This document shows positions 7,404-14,478 of a stretch of DNA of 15,987 nt, piece by piece (position 1 is the stretch's first letter; each line of letters begins with the position of its first letter). The stretch is taken from assembly GCA_947471105.1 (NCBI GenBank), contig CANIYB010000019.1, positions 1 to 15,987 on the forward strand. The letters run 5' to 3'. Both the position numbers and the translations under genes were made by a program. This stretch comes from Cytophagaceae bacterium. GTDB lineage: Bacteria; Bacteroidota; Bacteroidia; Cytophagales; Spirosomataceae. Under the pieces are notes generated by a model. It saw only the letters and a list, made by a program, of their open reading frames with translations. It was not told where the DNA came from and searched no databases.

Positions 7404-8515
7404 TTCAAATACTTAATTAATTCCACCCCAGCTAATAAAAAACAACCCGTCCCAAAATCTTCAAAGTCGGGCACATGAGTATATGACACGGGCTGTGAAT
7501 CTTTGGGCTCTTTTCCTGTTCCTTGTACATTTCCTAAAAAACCATTGGGATGAACGCAGGTTGATAATGCATTCCAGCCTAATAAAATAGGTCGATCAAA
7601 TTTCTTTTTTGGTAATAATTTATTTCGAACTCCCCAAGACATCCCATACACAAACAAGGAAGTTCCCGTCGCTTCAGGACCACCAAAATGGGTAGGGTCC
7701 TTTAAACTTACATTCCAAAAGCCATCTTTTCGCTGCAAAGGCAAAATTGCATTCGCTAAGGCAATAAAATCTTGTTCGTATTCAGCCCGATGGGGAGCGT
7801 CTTTGGGCATCAACTCCAAGGTTCTCACTAAGGCCGCAAACACCCATCCATTCCCGCGAGACCAATAACAATTCTCTCCATTGGGTTCTTTATAGGGAGG
7901 TACAAAATCCTTATCGCGCCACCATAAGCCTACATTTTTATCATACAAACCCGAACCCCCATGTTTGTTTTTCGTAAAGGCATATAAATCATACATTTTT
8001 TCAAAATATCGGTTATCGGAAAATCGAACACCTAATCGAGTAAAAACGGGCATACTCATTTGCAAACAATCTACCCAGGACCAATCATCCGCTTTGGCGG
8101 AATTTAGCATTAGATCCACATTGGCCTTGATAGGCAAAATCCGTAAAGAATCTGCTTGGAAATCAAATAAGTCGAGGTAAATCTGTCCGCAAGCTTGATT
8201 GTCGGCATTACGTGTTTTGATCCCATCCCGCAGATTCCATTGGTGAAAATTCGCCCAGTCCAACATATATTTCATGTCAGAGGCTTTAGGATCAATCTTA
8301 TATAATTCCATCAGCCCTTCATAAAAAACAGCACGTGTCCAAATATTAGATGGCCGAATACGATCAGGCCGAGGAATAGGAGCTGAAACATCAGGCCACT
8401 TTTGTTGGAAATAGGATTTAGCTACATGTAATTTCGCCAAAACTTCTGTGGTTTTTGGCTTAGCAAATCCATTAAAACTAAGGGCTATTAAAATAAAAAG
8501 TATATTTCTTTTCAT
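7400..8515 (-). CDS. GH105 unsaturated rhamnogalacturonyl/glucuronyl hydrolase
   Basis: A 371-residue enzyme of the GH88/GH105 group, which removes the 4,5-unsaturated uronic acid left at the non-reducing end of oligosaccharides by polysaccharide lyases. A signal peptide (MKRNILFILIALSFNGFA) sends it to the periplasm. The (alpha/alpha)6 fold is suggested by regularly spaced helices over about residues 25-365. Likely catalytic Asp149 is in DDWSWVDCLQMSMPVF, with a second Asp105 in RNADNQACGQ; NCYWSRGNGWVFAALV (215-230) and GPEATGTSLFVYGMSWG are strong family markers. It starts 2 bases after the rhaM stop and overlaps the sulfatase start by 4 bases. Rhamnose mutarotase next door supports a rhamnose-linked uronate product (rhamnogalacturonan I or ulvan). 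Confidence 0.92.
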   Translation of the reverse strand: MKRNILFILIALSFNGFAKPKTTEVLAKLHVAKSYFQQKWPDVSAPIPRPDRIRPSNIWTRAVFYEGLMELYKIDPKASDMKYMLDWANFHQWNLRDGIKTRNADNQACGQIYLDLFDFQADSLRILPIKANVDLMLNSAKADDWSWVDCLQMSMPVFTRLGVRFSDNRYFEKMYDLYAFTKNKHGGSGLYDKNVGLWWRDKDFVPPYKEPNGENCYWSRGNGWVFAALVRTLELMPKDAPHRAEYEQDFIALANAILPLQRKDGFWNVSLKDPTHFGGPEATGTSLFVYGMSWGVRNKLLPKKKFDRPILLGWNALSTCVHPNGFLGNVQGTGKEPKDSQPVSYTHVPDFEDFGTGCFLLAGVELIKYLK

Positions 8516-8517
8516 TA

Positions 8518-8832
8518 TTAAGCTAGATAAAAAACAGAAGGCAAATTAACTGATACTGGGGAGTTATCTGGATTGGCTTTCATAATGTCACCCATAAAAG
8601 CCCACCATTTTTGCATGATTGACCTTGCGGGTAATCCGTCCAATAAACGTAAATCTTCAGCTTCTAGATAAGCAAATAAGGTAAGCGTCTCTTCATCCAA
8701 AAAAATAGAATAGTTTTGGATACCCACTTCCTTCAAAAGTTCGCTCAATTCTGGCCAAATTTCATCATGGCGTTTTTTGTATTCCGCCTCAAAACCAGGC
8801 AATAAAAACATTTTAAATGCTCTCCGTTCCAT
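8518..8832 (-). CDS. rhaM: L-rhamnose mutarotase
   Basis: RhaM interconverts the alpha and beta anomers of L-rhamnose in the cytosol, feeding rhamnose isomerase. The 104-residue protein matches the family end to end: Tyr18 and His22 in EYKKRHDEIWPEL, Tyr41 in NYSIFLD, the Trp pair at 76-77 (QKWWAFMGDIM), and the C-terminal ANPDNSPVS...VFYL motif. The ATG at 8832 gives the expected N-terminus (MERRAFKM). It lies 7 bases after the threonine aldolase stop and 2 bases before the GH105 start, so it is in the middle of an apparent operon. No other rhamnose catabolic gene (isomerase, kinase, aldolase) is in the window. Confidence 0.95.
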   Translation of the reverse strand: MERRAFKMFLLPGFEAEYKKRHDEIWPELSELLKEVGIQNYSIFLDEETLTLFAYLEAEDLRLLDGLPARSIMQKWWAFMGDIMKANPDNSPVSVNLPSVFYLA

Positions 8833-8839
8833 ATGCTTA

Positions 8840-9850
8840 TTATTGATTTATAATTTCAATGAATTTGGACAATGCCTCATCATCAAAATTTAAATGAGTG
8901 ACAAATCGAATGTATTGAGGACCAAAAGGGGCACATTTAATACCCATAGAATCTAATTCGGCCACTTTGGTGGATGCCTTTATATCATCCTTTAATTTAA
9001 CAATCACGATGTTCGTGGTCACAGGCAATACTTCAGCGACCCAAGCTAAACCTTCGCAAGCTAATCCTATTTGCTTTGCGCGGGCGTGATCATCCTTTAA
9101 TCTTTCAACCTGATTATCTAATGCATATATTCCTGCAGCGGCCAACAATCCCGCTTGGCGCCAACCGCCTCCCAGTCTCTTTCTAATTCGTCGTGATTTT
9201 TTGATAAAATCGTTGGAGCCCAACAAGACAGAACCGATAGGAGCGCCCAAACCTTTGGAAAGACACACAGAAATGGAATCAAACCATTGGCCAAATTGCT
9301 TCGGGCTTTGTCCACTGGCTGTCATAGCATTAAAAATACGAGCACCGTCCAAGTGCAAAGGAATCGAAGCATGTTTACAAAAATCTGCTATTTCCTGAAG
9401 CGATTCTGAGGTGTAAATACTTCCTCCGCCCTTATTCACCGTATTTTCTAAACTGACTAATTTACTTTCACAGGCATGAATGTCATCAGGAGAAATGGCA
9501 TTTTCAATTTGATCTTTGGACAGTCGGCCCAAATCACCCTTTAATAATTTAACCGAAGCACCTGCATTCGCCATAATTCCTCCCCCTTCATATAAATAGA
9601 TATGCGACAACTCATCACAGATAACCTCTTGGCCTTTAGACACATGCGCCGAAATTGCTATTTGATTCGTCATGGTACCAGATGGGCAGAATAATGCATT
9701 TTCCATTCCAAACAATTCAGCTACTTTAACTTGCAAATTATTTACCGTCGGATCCTCCCCAAAAACATCATCCCCCAAAGGTGCTGAAAACATCGCATCG
9801 CGCATTCCTGCAGTAGGTAAAGTAAACGTATCACTCCTCAGTTCAATCAT
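8840..9850 (-). CDS. ltaE: Low-specificity L-threonine aldolase
   Basis: A PLP-dependent fold-type I enzyme cleaving L-threonine or L-allo-threonine to glycine and acetaldehyde. At 336 residues it has normal length. Visible landmarks: ELRSDTFTLPT at the start, GDDVFGEDPTVNNL (26-39), the PLP-phosphate region CPSGTMTNQIA (55-65), His83 that stacks on the cofactor ring (DELSHIYLYEGG), Asp168 (HLDGARIFNA), and the Schiff-base Lys199 in VCLSKGLGAPIGSVL. The gene starts inside the end of the lnb-like gene (8-base overlap) and is followed 7 bases later by rhaM. It has no obvious functional link to the sugar genes, although rhamnose breakdown can yield lactaldehyde; a role there would be speculation. 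Confidence 0.95.
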   Translation of the reverse strand: MIELRSDTFTLPTAGMRDAMFSAPLGDDVFGEDPTVNNLQVKVAELFGMENALFCPSGTMTNQIAISAHVSKGQEVICDELSHIYLYEGGGIMANAGASVKLLKGDLGRLSKDQIENAISPDDIHACESKLVSLENTVNKGGGSIYTSESLQEIADFCKHASIPLHLDGARIFNAMTASGQSPKQFGQWFDSISVCLSKGLGAPIGSVLLGSNDFIKKSRRIRKRLGGGWRQAGLLAAAGIYALDNQVERLKDDHARAKQIGLACEGLAWVAEVLPVTTNIVIVKLKDDIKASTKVAELDSMGIKCAPFGPQYIRFVTHLNFDDEALSKFIEIINQ

Positions 9851-10997
9851 GGGAATTTTTAATAAAATGAGATAAGAAAAATAATCGAATCAATGGCATC
9901 AATCCTACCAAAGCAATCCATGGAAAGTAAAATAGTGTCCAGATTGCCCCAATAGCGGTTAATATGAATGCAATCCGGCAATATAAGGTCCACCATTCAG
10001 CTCTACTTTTTCGCGCAAACCATATAACAGCGGGAAAATTCAAAGGAAACAACAACAGGGAACTAGGATTATATGCCATAACTTCGTGATCTGTGCCCAC
10101 GGCCAAAAAGAATATAAACCAGGCTAAAATTCCTAAAAGCGAAAATAAAATAACATCAAAAATAATGATTTCAACTTTTCGTTTTTTGAATGAGATGAAA
10201 GCAATTAACAAATTAATCAATACCAATAAAGGAATGGGGCCAAACCAATCATAATTTTCTGGCTCCGATGGTTTTGAAATAAACACATCAAAAGGAGCAT
10301 CCGCTAATTTTTGACCATTCACATTAGCTTGTTGGACCGAAAGATTTAAATTATCAGGTAAATAACAAGACTCTGACGCATTGGCAAGGTGATTAGCGGG
10401 AACTCCTAAAGCTAAATTCATTCCAAATGTTACCCAGGAATTCGTTTTCAAATAGTCGTTCATCCAATCTCGATATGATTTACCTTCCAGACTCGTGTAA
10501 TTCTTCCATTTAAATGCACCAGGAGCAGCCTTTTCAATCATATCCCGAAGCCTAGAGGAACAATTATCATAAAAGAATTTGTACTGATAGTTTTTATTTT
10601 CAGGTAATAAATTGGTTTCTAAGGCTGTGAAAATCTGCATTTTCTGTGGATCGGTCAATTTTAAATTTTGAACTTGAATGCCTCTTTTTTCAATTTCAGA
10701 ATAATAGTACACTAAATCATTCATGGAATTAAATGAAATCGAATAAGGCAGAGTTCCTTTTAAAAATTTGAAATAAAAATTGTCTGTATTGAAATCGAAA
10801 GTTCCATAACTGTAGGCTCGATCAATCCCTTGATCTGGATCATTCACCCAAATAACAGCATGACCAAAAGCCGCATGCAGCTCTTTTCCAGGGGCAAAAG
10901 TAACCAAAGAGACCTGCGCGCGCGGGCTTAGTGTGGGAATAACGGCTGTTCCAATGAATGGTAAAAACAGAAAAAGGTATAAATAAAATTTCTTCAT
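9843..10997 (-). CDS. Lnb-like (DUF4105) membrane protein, probable lipoprotein N-acyltransferase
   Basis: A 384-residue inner-membrane protein with a signal sequence or N-terminal helix (residues 1-20), a periplasmic DUF4105 domain (about 27-200), and five hydrophobic helices (about 252-269, 275-300, 311-327, 337-356, 357-376). The periplasmic domain has papain/NlpC-like features: His41 and His46 in LHAAFGHAVIW and Cys146 in FFYDNCSSRLRD. In Bacteroides, a protein of this architecture (Lnb) has been described as adding the N-acyl chain to lipoproteins in place of Lnt; I assign that role here by architecture and motif only. It overlaps the rsmI stop by one base (TAATG) and overlaps the threonine aldolase start by 8 bases. 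An alternative is another thiol-dependent acyl or peptide hydrolase. Confidence 0.8.
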   Translation of the reverse strand: MKKFYLYLFLFLPFIGTAVIPTLSPRAQVSLVTFAPGKELHAAFGHAVIWVNDPDQGIDRAYSYGTFDFNTDNFYFKFLKGTLPYSISFNSMNDLVYYYSEIEKRGIQVQNLKLTDPQKMQIFTALETNLLPENKNYQYKFFYDNCSSRLRDMIEKAAPGAFKWKNYTSLEGKSYRDWMNDYLKTNSWVTFGMNLALGVPANHLANASESCYLPDNLNLSVQQANVNGQKLADAPFDVFISKPSEPENYDWFGPIPLLVLINLLIAFISFKKRKVEIIIFDVILFSLLGILAWFIFFLAVGTDHEVMAYNPSSLLLFPLNFPAVIWFARKSRAEWWTLYCRIAFILTAIGAIWTLFYFPWIALVGLMPLIRLFFLSHFIKNSHD

Positions 10998-11668
10998 TAT
11001 TTTCCGGCAATCACAATAACAATTTCCCCTCTAATTTTATCAGGATTTTGATCAAAATATAATAAAACTTCTGTAGCACTCCCTCGCACCATTTGTTCAT
11101 GCATTTTACTTAATTCGCGTGCCACCATTATTGGCCTATCGGGCCCTATAAATTCAATAATCTGCTCTAAAGCTTTATGCAAACGATGGGGAGACTCATA
11201 CAAAACCGTTGTTCTTTCCTCTTCCGCAATGGCTTTCCAACGGGTTTGACGGCCTTTTTTATGAGGCAAGAAACCTTCAAAAACAAAACGATCTAAAGGA
11301 AATCCTGAATTCACTAAAGCGGGAATAAGCGCCGTGGCACCAGGTAACGTTTCCACATCGATACCCTGCTCAATACATGTTTTGACTAATAAAAAACCAG
11401 GATCTGAAATTCCGGGAGTACCGGCATCTGAAATTAAACCCACCACCTTGCCTTCTTTTAACAACTTAATGACTCCAGCTACGCCCACATGTTCATTATG
11501 CGCATGGTGAGCGAAAAGAGGTTTGGAAATATCTAAATGTTTAAGGAGTTGACCCGAAGTCCGCGTATCCTCAGCAAAAATAACATCCACCTCTTTTAAA
11601 ACTCGGATAGACCGCAAAGTCATATCTTCTAAGTTGCCTATGGGAGTGGGAATCAAATATAATTTCAT
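10997..11668 (-). CDS. rsmI: 16S rRNA (cytidine1402-2'-O)-methyltransferase
   Basis: RsmI adds a 2'-O-methyl group to C1402 in the decoding centre of 16S rRNA, using SAM. The 223-residue protein has the tetrapyrrole-methylase fold with its usual motifs: LIPTPIGNLEDMTLRS at the start (5-20), FAEDTRTSGQLL (31-42), LISDAGTPGISDPGF (78-92), TLPGATALIPALVNSGF (about 107-123) and FVFEGFLPHKKGRQ. It ends near the conserved core and lacks the extra C-terminal segment seen in some proteobacterial versions. It is first in a run of six minus-strand genes. Upstream, TATCTTTC at 11750-11757 (minus strand) is a one-mismatch -7 element and could be the promoter, with a 75-base leader. Confidence 0.95.
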   Translation of the reverse strand: MKLYLIPTPIGNLEDMTLRSIRVLKEVDVIFAEDTRTSGQLLKHLDISKPLFAHHAHNEHVGVAGVIKLLKEGKVVGLISDAGTPGISDPGFLLVKTCIEQGIDVETLPGATALIPALVNSGFPLDRFVFEGFLPHKKGRQTRWKAIAEEERTTVLYESPHRLHKALEQIIEFIGPDRPIMVARELSKMHEQMVRGSATEVLLYFDQNPDKIRGEIVIVIAGK

Positions 11669-11769
11669 ATTCGAAATTTAACCAAAAATGATTGAAATTA
11701 TTTCATCGCCAACAAAAGCTTTTTAAAAGCGGTAGCAGAAATGATAATCGAAAGATAAAGGATAAAAAC

Positions 11770-11797
11770 AAAAAAGGGCCTGCATGAATGCAAGCCC
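11770..11797 (-). terminator. Intrinsic terminator after tRNA-Ser
   Basis: On the minus strand GGGCTTGCAT and ATGCAGGCCC pair over ten bases with one G-U wobble and a nominal two-base loop TC, followed by six T and, after one G, five more T. It begins 7 bases after the tRNA 3' end. It separates the tRNA/miaA block from the rsmI operon. Confidence 0.85.
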
Positions 11798-11803
11798 TAA
11801 ACG

Positions 11804-11888
11804 TAGAGAGTGAGGGATTCGAACCCCCGGGCCTGTAACAGCCAACAGTTTTCAAGACTGCCTCGATCGACCACTCTGACAACTCTCT
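11804..11888 (-). tRNA. tRNA-Ser (anticodon UGA)
   Basis: An 85-base cloverleaf with a long variable arm, as required for class II tRNA-Ser. The acceptor stem AGAGAGT/ACTCTCT has seven perfect pairs, the anticodon loop CT-TGA-AA carries UGA at 34-36, and the T arm is GGGGG-TTCGAAT-CCCTC. CCA is not encoded (the 3' side continues ACG), so the tail must be added. The loop has A36-A37-A38, the MiaA recognition pattern. The first pair is A1-U72 and the discriminator is A73, whereas most bacterial tRNA-Ser have G1-C72 and G73. It lies 73 bases downstream of miaA in the same direction. Confidence 0.95.
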
Positions 11889-11905
11889 ATTTCCTAATCA
11901 GGATG

Positions 11906-11936
11906 CAAATTAAATCAAAAAATACTTTTTATGCAA
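11906..11936 (-). promoter_or_regulatory. Candidate tRNA-Ser promoter
   Basis: On the minus strand a TTG (11936-11934) and TTAATTTG (11913-11906) are separated by 20 bases, close to the Bacteroidota TTG / TAnnTTTG layout with one mismatch in the -7 box. The -7 box ends 17 bases before the tRNA 5' end. If real, the tRNA can be made independently of miaA. Confidence 0.4.
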
Positions 11937-11961
11937 CCCTAAAGCCTTAAAATTGTTGAAA

Positions 11962-12723
11962 TTAAATTCTTGATTGGATGAAGGCCAACTTACTTTCCAA
12001 AGAAAGTTCATCCGGAATCCAATGAATAGGAATACCCGAGCGTTCCATTTTTCGGAAAAATGTCATTTGGCGTTTAGAAAATTGCTGAATAGCAATGGTT
12101 AAACCTTGTTCAAATTCAGCTCGGTTAATTTCTCCCTGAATTAAATGAACCAGCCATTTATATTCTAAACCTAACCTGATCAAATCATTTGGATCAACTC
12201 CATCCGAAATTAATTGCGTTACTTCTTCAATCAAACCATTATTTAAACGATCCATTAATCGATTGGCACACCGCATTCTTCGAATTTCAGCCATAGGATT
12301 TAGGCCAAAAACAATAAAGTCACGATTCAACTTAAGAGACTCTTTTGAAAAATCGGTCACGCGGGAAAATTCGTAATCTTGCAATAGCGCGTCTAAATAA
12401 AGTCCCGTACCGCCACAAATAATAGCTTGTTGGCCCATTGCCTCAACTTTCTCAATGGCTTTTAAAGCATCAAATTGGAAATGAGCCACTGAATAAGGTT
12501 CCCCTACATTAAGAATATCAATTAAATGATATTTGACAGGCACTCCCCCATTTTGATACACATCCAAATCTTTGCCGGTTCCAATCGTAAGACCTCGATA
12601 AATTTGCCTAGAATCGGCTGAAATTATTTCTGCTTGAATGAATCGTGCCAAAGAAACAGCTAGCTCCGTTTTACCTGATGCCGTGGGACCTAGAACCACA
12701 ATGATTGGCTTATTTTTTTCCAT
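11962..12723 (-). CDS. miaA: Compact tRNA dimethylallyltransferase MiaA
   Basis: MiaA transfers a dimethylallyl group to N6 of A37 in tRNAs reading UNN codons. The Walker A loop GPTASGKT (12-19), the catalytic-base motif ISADSRQIY with Asp37, GTGKDLD, YHLIDI, GGTGLYLDALL (104-114) and the tRNA-binding SKRQMTFFRKME (216-227) are all present. At 253 residues it is about 50 shorter than most homologues. The helical segment that normally follows GGTxLY, including the H-P/N-N/T-D...R...RA-L/I-E motif, is replaced by a short linker (about 116-134), after which FIVFGLNP resumes the core. It starts 14 bases inside the end of the upstream gene and ends 73 bases before tRNA-Ser(UGA). It may be a full-function compact form or a divergent paralogue; Bacteroides species can carry two MiaA proteins. 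Confidence 0.85.
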   Translation of the reverse strand: MEKNKPIIVVLGPTASGKTELAVSLARFIQAEIISADSRQIYRGLTIGTGKDLDVYQNGGVPVKYHLIDILNVGEPYSVAHFQFDALKAIEKVEAMGQQAIICGGTGLYLDALLQDYEFSRVTDFSKESLKLNRDFIVFGLNPMAEIRRMRCANRLMDRLNNGLIEEVTQLISDGVDPNDLIRLGLEYKWLVHLIQGEINRAEFEQGLTIAIQQFSKRQMTFFRKMERSGIPIHWIPDELSLESKLAFIQSRI

Positions 12724-13564
12724 GAATCAAGAGCCTAGATTTAATATTTCCTGAATTGCAAGCATCAGCTGTTGTAACATCTTTTGCAAGAACTCGCTTT
12801 CCATTTTCTAAAACATTGAAATACAAAGGAGCGGTCATGAGTTCATTTATAAAACCAATTTTCTGAAAAGCCATTCCTCCACTCCATTCTAAATCCGAAT
12901 AGGTCATTATATTATCTACCTGATGCATGTTGGCATAAAATGAAATCAATTTTGTGAGTCCGCCTACGAGCCTAACGGAAGGATCCGTACATATTTGAAT
13001 CAATTCGGCTGAAATTTGAGCATTTCCATTCTCTGCTTTAAATACTCGGTCCTTGCCAAAAACGGCTATAGCGATCAGCGGATTTCCATCAATCACAAAT
13101 TCAGATGCAATGTTACGAAATTGTCGGTGTGGCGGGACAATACAAGCCAAATAGGTTTTACCTTTTAAAAAGCCCAATAAATGATTTTTATTCGCAAAAT
13201 CCCGAGCATCATTTTCCGCTATCATCACCACTTTCGTATCACGCGCAAAAATAGAAATGGGTTTATTGATTCGAAATGTTAGAAAATTTAAAATCCAATT
13301 CTTTTTGTCATTCCAAATATCTTCCCAAATTCGAAAAGCAGAAAAACCATCACTTCTAAGGTTTACAATTTCTTGTTGGAAAGCAGCTAATTCACCTGAA
13401 TCCAACCTTTTAAATTCAGCTAAACAAATCCCCTGAATGATGATTGAATTTTCTTTCGATTTCCAAATTGGAAAACTATCTTGCATATATATTTGTCGTT
13501 CAAACCCTAATGGGGCAAGATGAACATCCAATTCAAGATAATAATTTGATTTTTGGGGAATCAT
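12710..13564 (-). CDS. Unknown protein, divergent GNAT-like C-terminal domain, upstream of miaA
   Basis: I do not recognise this 284-residue protein with certainty. The C-terminal part (about 108-250) resembles the acetyltransferase-like domain found in phage Hef-type homing endonucleases and relatives: DARDFANKNHLLGF, PLIAIAVFGKDR, ELIQICTDPSVRLVGGLTKL (187-206) and TYSDLEWSGGMAFQKIGFI (221-239). In the N-terminal part, FSAFRIWEDIWNDKKNWI (74-91) recalls the 'IHIFEDEW..K' end of their Vsr-like nuclease domain, but I see no convincing D/E-x-K catalytic set, so the nuclease part is either inactive or only superficially similar. There is no signal peptide or membrane helix. It overlaps miaA by 14 bases, suggesting coupled expression. 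An exact TATCTTTG -7 box lies 19 bases upstream of its ATG. A role in tRNA modification is only a guess from position. Confidence 0.7.
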   Translation of the reverse strand: MIPQKSNYYLELDVHLAPLGFERQIYMQDSFPIWKSKENSIIIQGICLAEFKRLDSGELAAFQQEIVNLRSDGFSAFRIWEDIWNDKKNWILNFLTFRINKPISIFARDTKVVMIAENDARDFANKNHLLGFLKGKTYLACIVPPHRQFRNIASEFVIDGNPLIAIAVFGKDRVFKAENGNAQISAELIQICTDPSVRLVGGLTKLISFYANMHQVDNIMTYSDLEWSGGMAFQKIGFINELMTAPLYFNVLENGKRVLAKDVTTADACNSGNIKSRLLIHGKK

Positions 13565-13582
13565 TTAATACGAATAATGGTT

Positions 13583-13590
13583 CAAAGATA
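13583..13590 (-). promoter_or_regulatory. Promoter -7 element TATCTTTG for the GNAT-like gene/miaA block
   Basis: On the minus strand this is TATCTTTG, an exact TAnnTTTG match and the same octamer as before ssrA. It sits 18 bases before the start codon in the 83-base region divergent from kduI. No clear -33 TTTG is visible, and no equally good element for kduI is seen on the plus strand. Confidence 0.5.
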
Positions 13591-13647
13591 CAGTGAAATT
13601 GAGTAGAAAGTGGTTAATAAACGCTTTGTAAATTTAAAATATACATT

Positions 13648-14478
13648 ATGCAATTTAGATTTGAGTCGAGTAGAAATGAGGTGTCAACGTTCACAACCCA
13701 ACAAATCAGAGATAATTTTTTGATCGAAAATATTTTTTCGGAAGATCAAATTGAACTAACCTATTCCATCTATGATCGAATGATTATCGGTGGGGCAATG
13801 CCAATCAACAAAACCCTTACTTTGGGAAATCCTGATAAATTAAAAGCCACTTACTTTTTAGAGCGAAGAGAGATGGGAATTATTAATGTGGGAGGTGAAG
13901 GTACAGTAACGGCAGACGGAGTGGAATTTGAAATAGGGAAATTGAGTGCGGTATATTTGGGTAAAGGGACGCAAAATGTCTCATTCAGCTCAAAATCAAA
14001 AAACAACCCTGCGCTATTTTATATTTTATCTTGCCCTGCCCACTCGACTTATCCGAATGTGAAATTGGAGAAGGAAAATGTAATCACAGTCAATATGGGG
14101 GCTTTGGAAACTTCAAACCACCGGACGATTTATAAATACATCCACCAAGAAGGTATTCAGTCATGCCAGTTGGTCATGGGATTAACCATTTTAGAGCCAG
14201 GTTCTGTTTGGAATACCATGCCATCACATGTGCATGATCGTAGAATGGAAGCTTATTTATATTTTGATGTGGACCCAGATCATGCTGTATTGCATTTATT
14301 AGGTGAACCAACAGAAACGAAACACATGTGGGTGCACAACCATCAAGCAATCATTTCGCCGCCTTGGTCGATTCACAGTGGTTCAGGGACGAAAAACTAT
14401 TCATTCATTTGGGGAATGGCAGGTGAAAACAAAGATTATACAGACATGGATTTTTCTCCAATTAAGGAATTACGGTAA
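13648..14478 (+). CDS. kduI: 5-dehydro-4-deoxy-D-glucuronate isomerase
   Basis: KduI isomerises 5-keto-4-deoxyuronate (from unsaturated uronic acid) to 3-deoxy-D-glycero-2,5-hexodiulosonate in the cytosol, a step of pectin and related polysaccharide use; KduD would act next. The 276-residue protein is full length. The cupin metal site is intact: His194, His196 and Glu201 in MPSHVHDRRMEAYLYF and His243 in PPWSIHSGSGT. The C-terminal SFIWGMAGENKDYTDMD is characteristic. There is no signal peptide. It shares one base with the following GH105 gene (TAATG), so substrate release and isomerisation are encoded together. The GH105 genes on both sides of the miaA block would supply its substrate. Confidence 0.96.
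   Translation: MQFRFESSRNEVSTFTTQQIRDNFLIENIFSEDQIELTYSIYDRMIIGGAMPINKTLTLGNPDKLKATYFLERREMGIINVGGEGTVTADGVEFEIGKLSAVYLGKGTQNVSFSSKSKNNPALFYILSCPAHSTYPNVKLEKENVITVNMGALETSNHRTIYKYIHQEGIQSCQLVMGLTILEPGSVWNTMPSHVHDRRMEAYLYFDVDPDHAVLHLLGEPTETKHMWVHNHQAIISPPWSIHSGSGTKNYSFIWGMAGENKDYTDMDFSPIKELR

Noticed and set aside
11716..11740. Short palindrome GCTTTTTAAAAGC upstream of rsmI as an operator
   Set aside because: AT-rich 6-base arms are expected by chance at this composition, and nothing nearby suggests a regulator.
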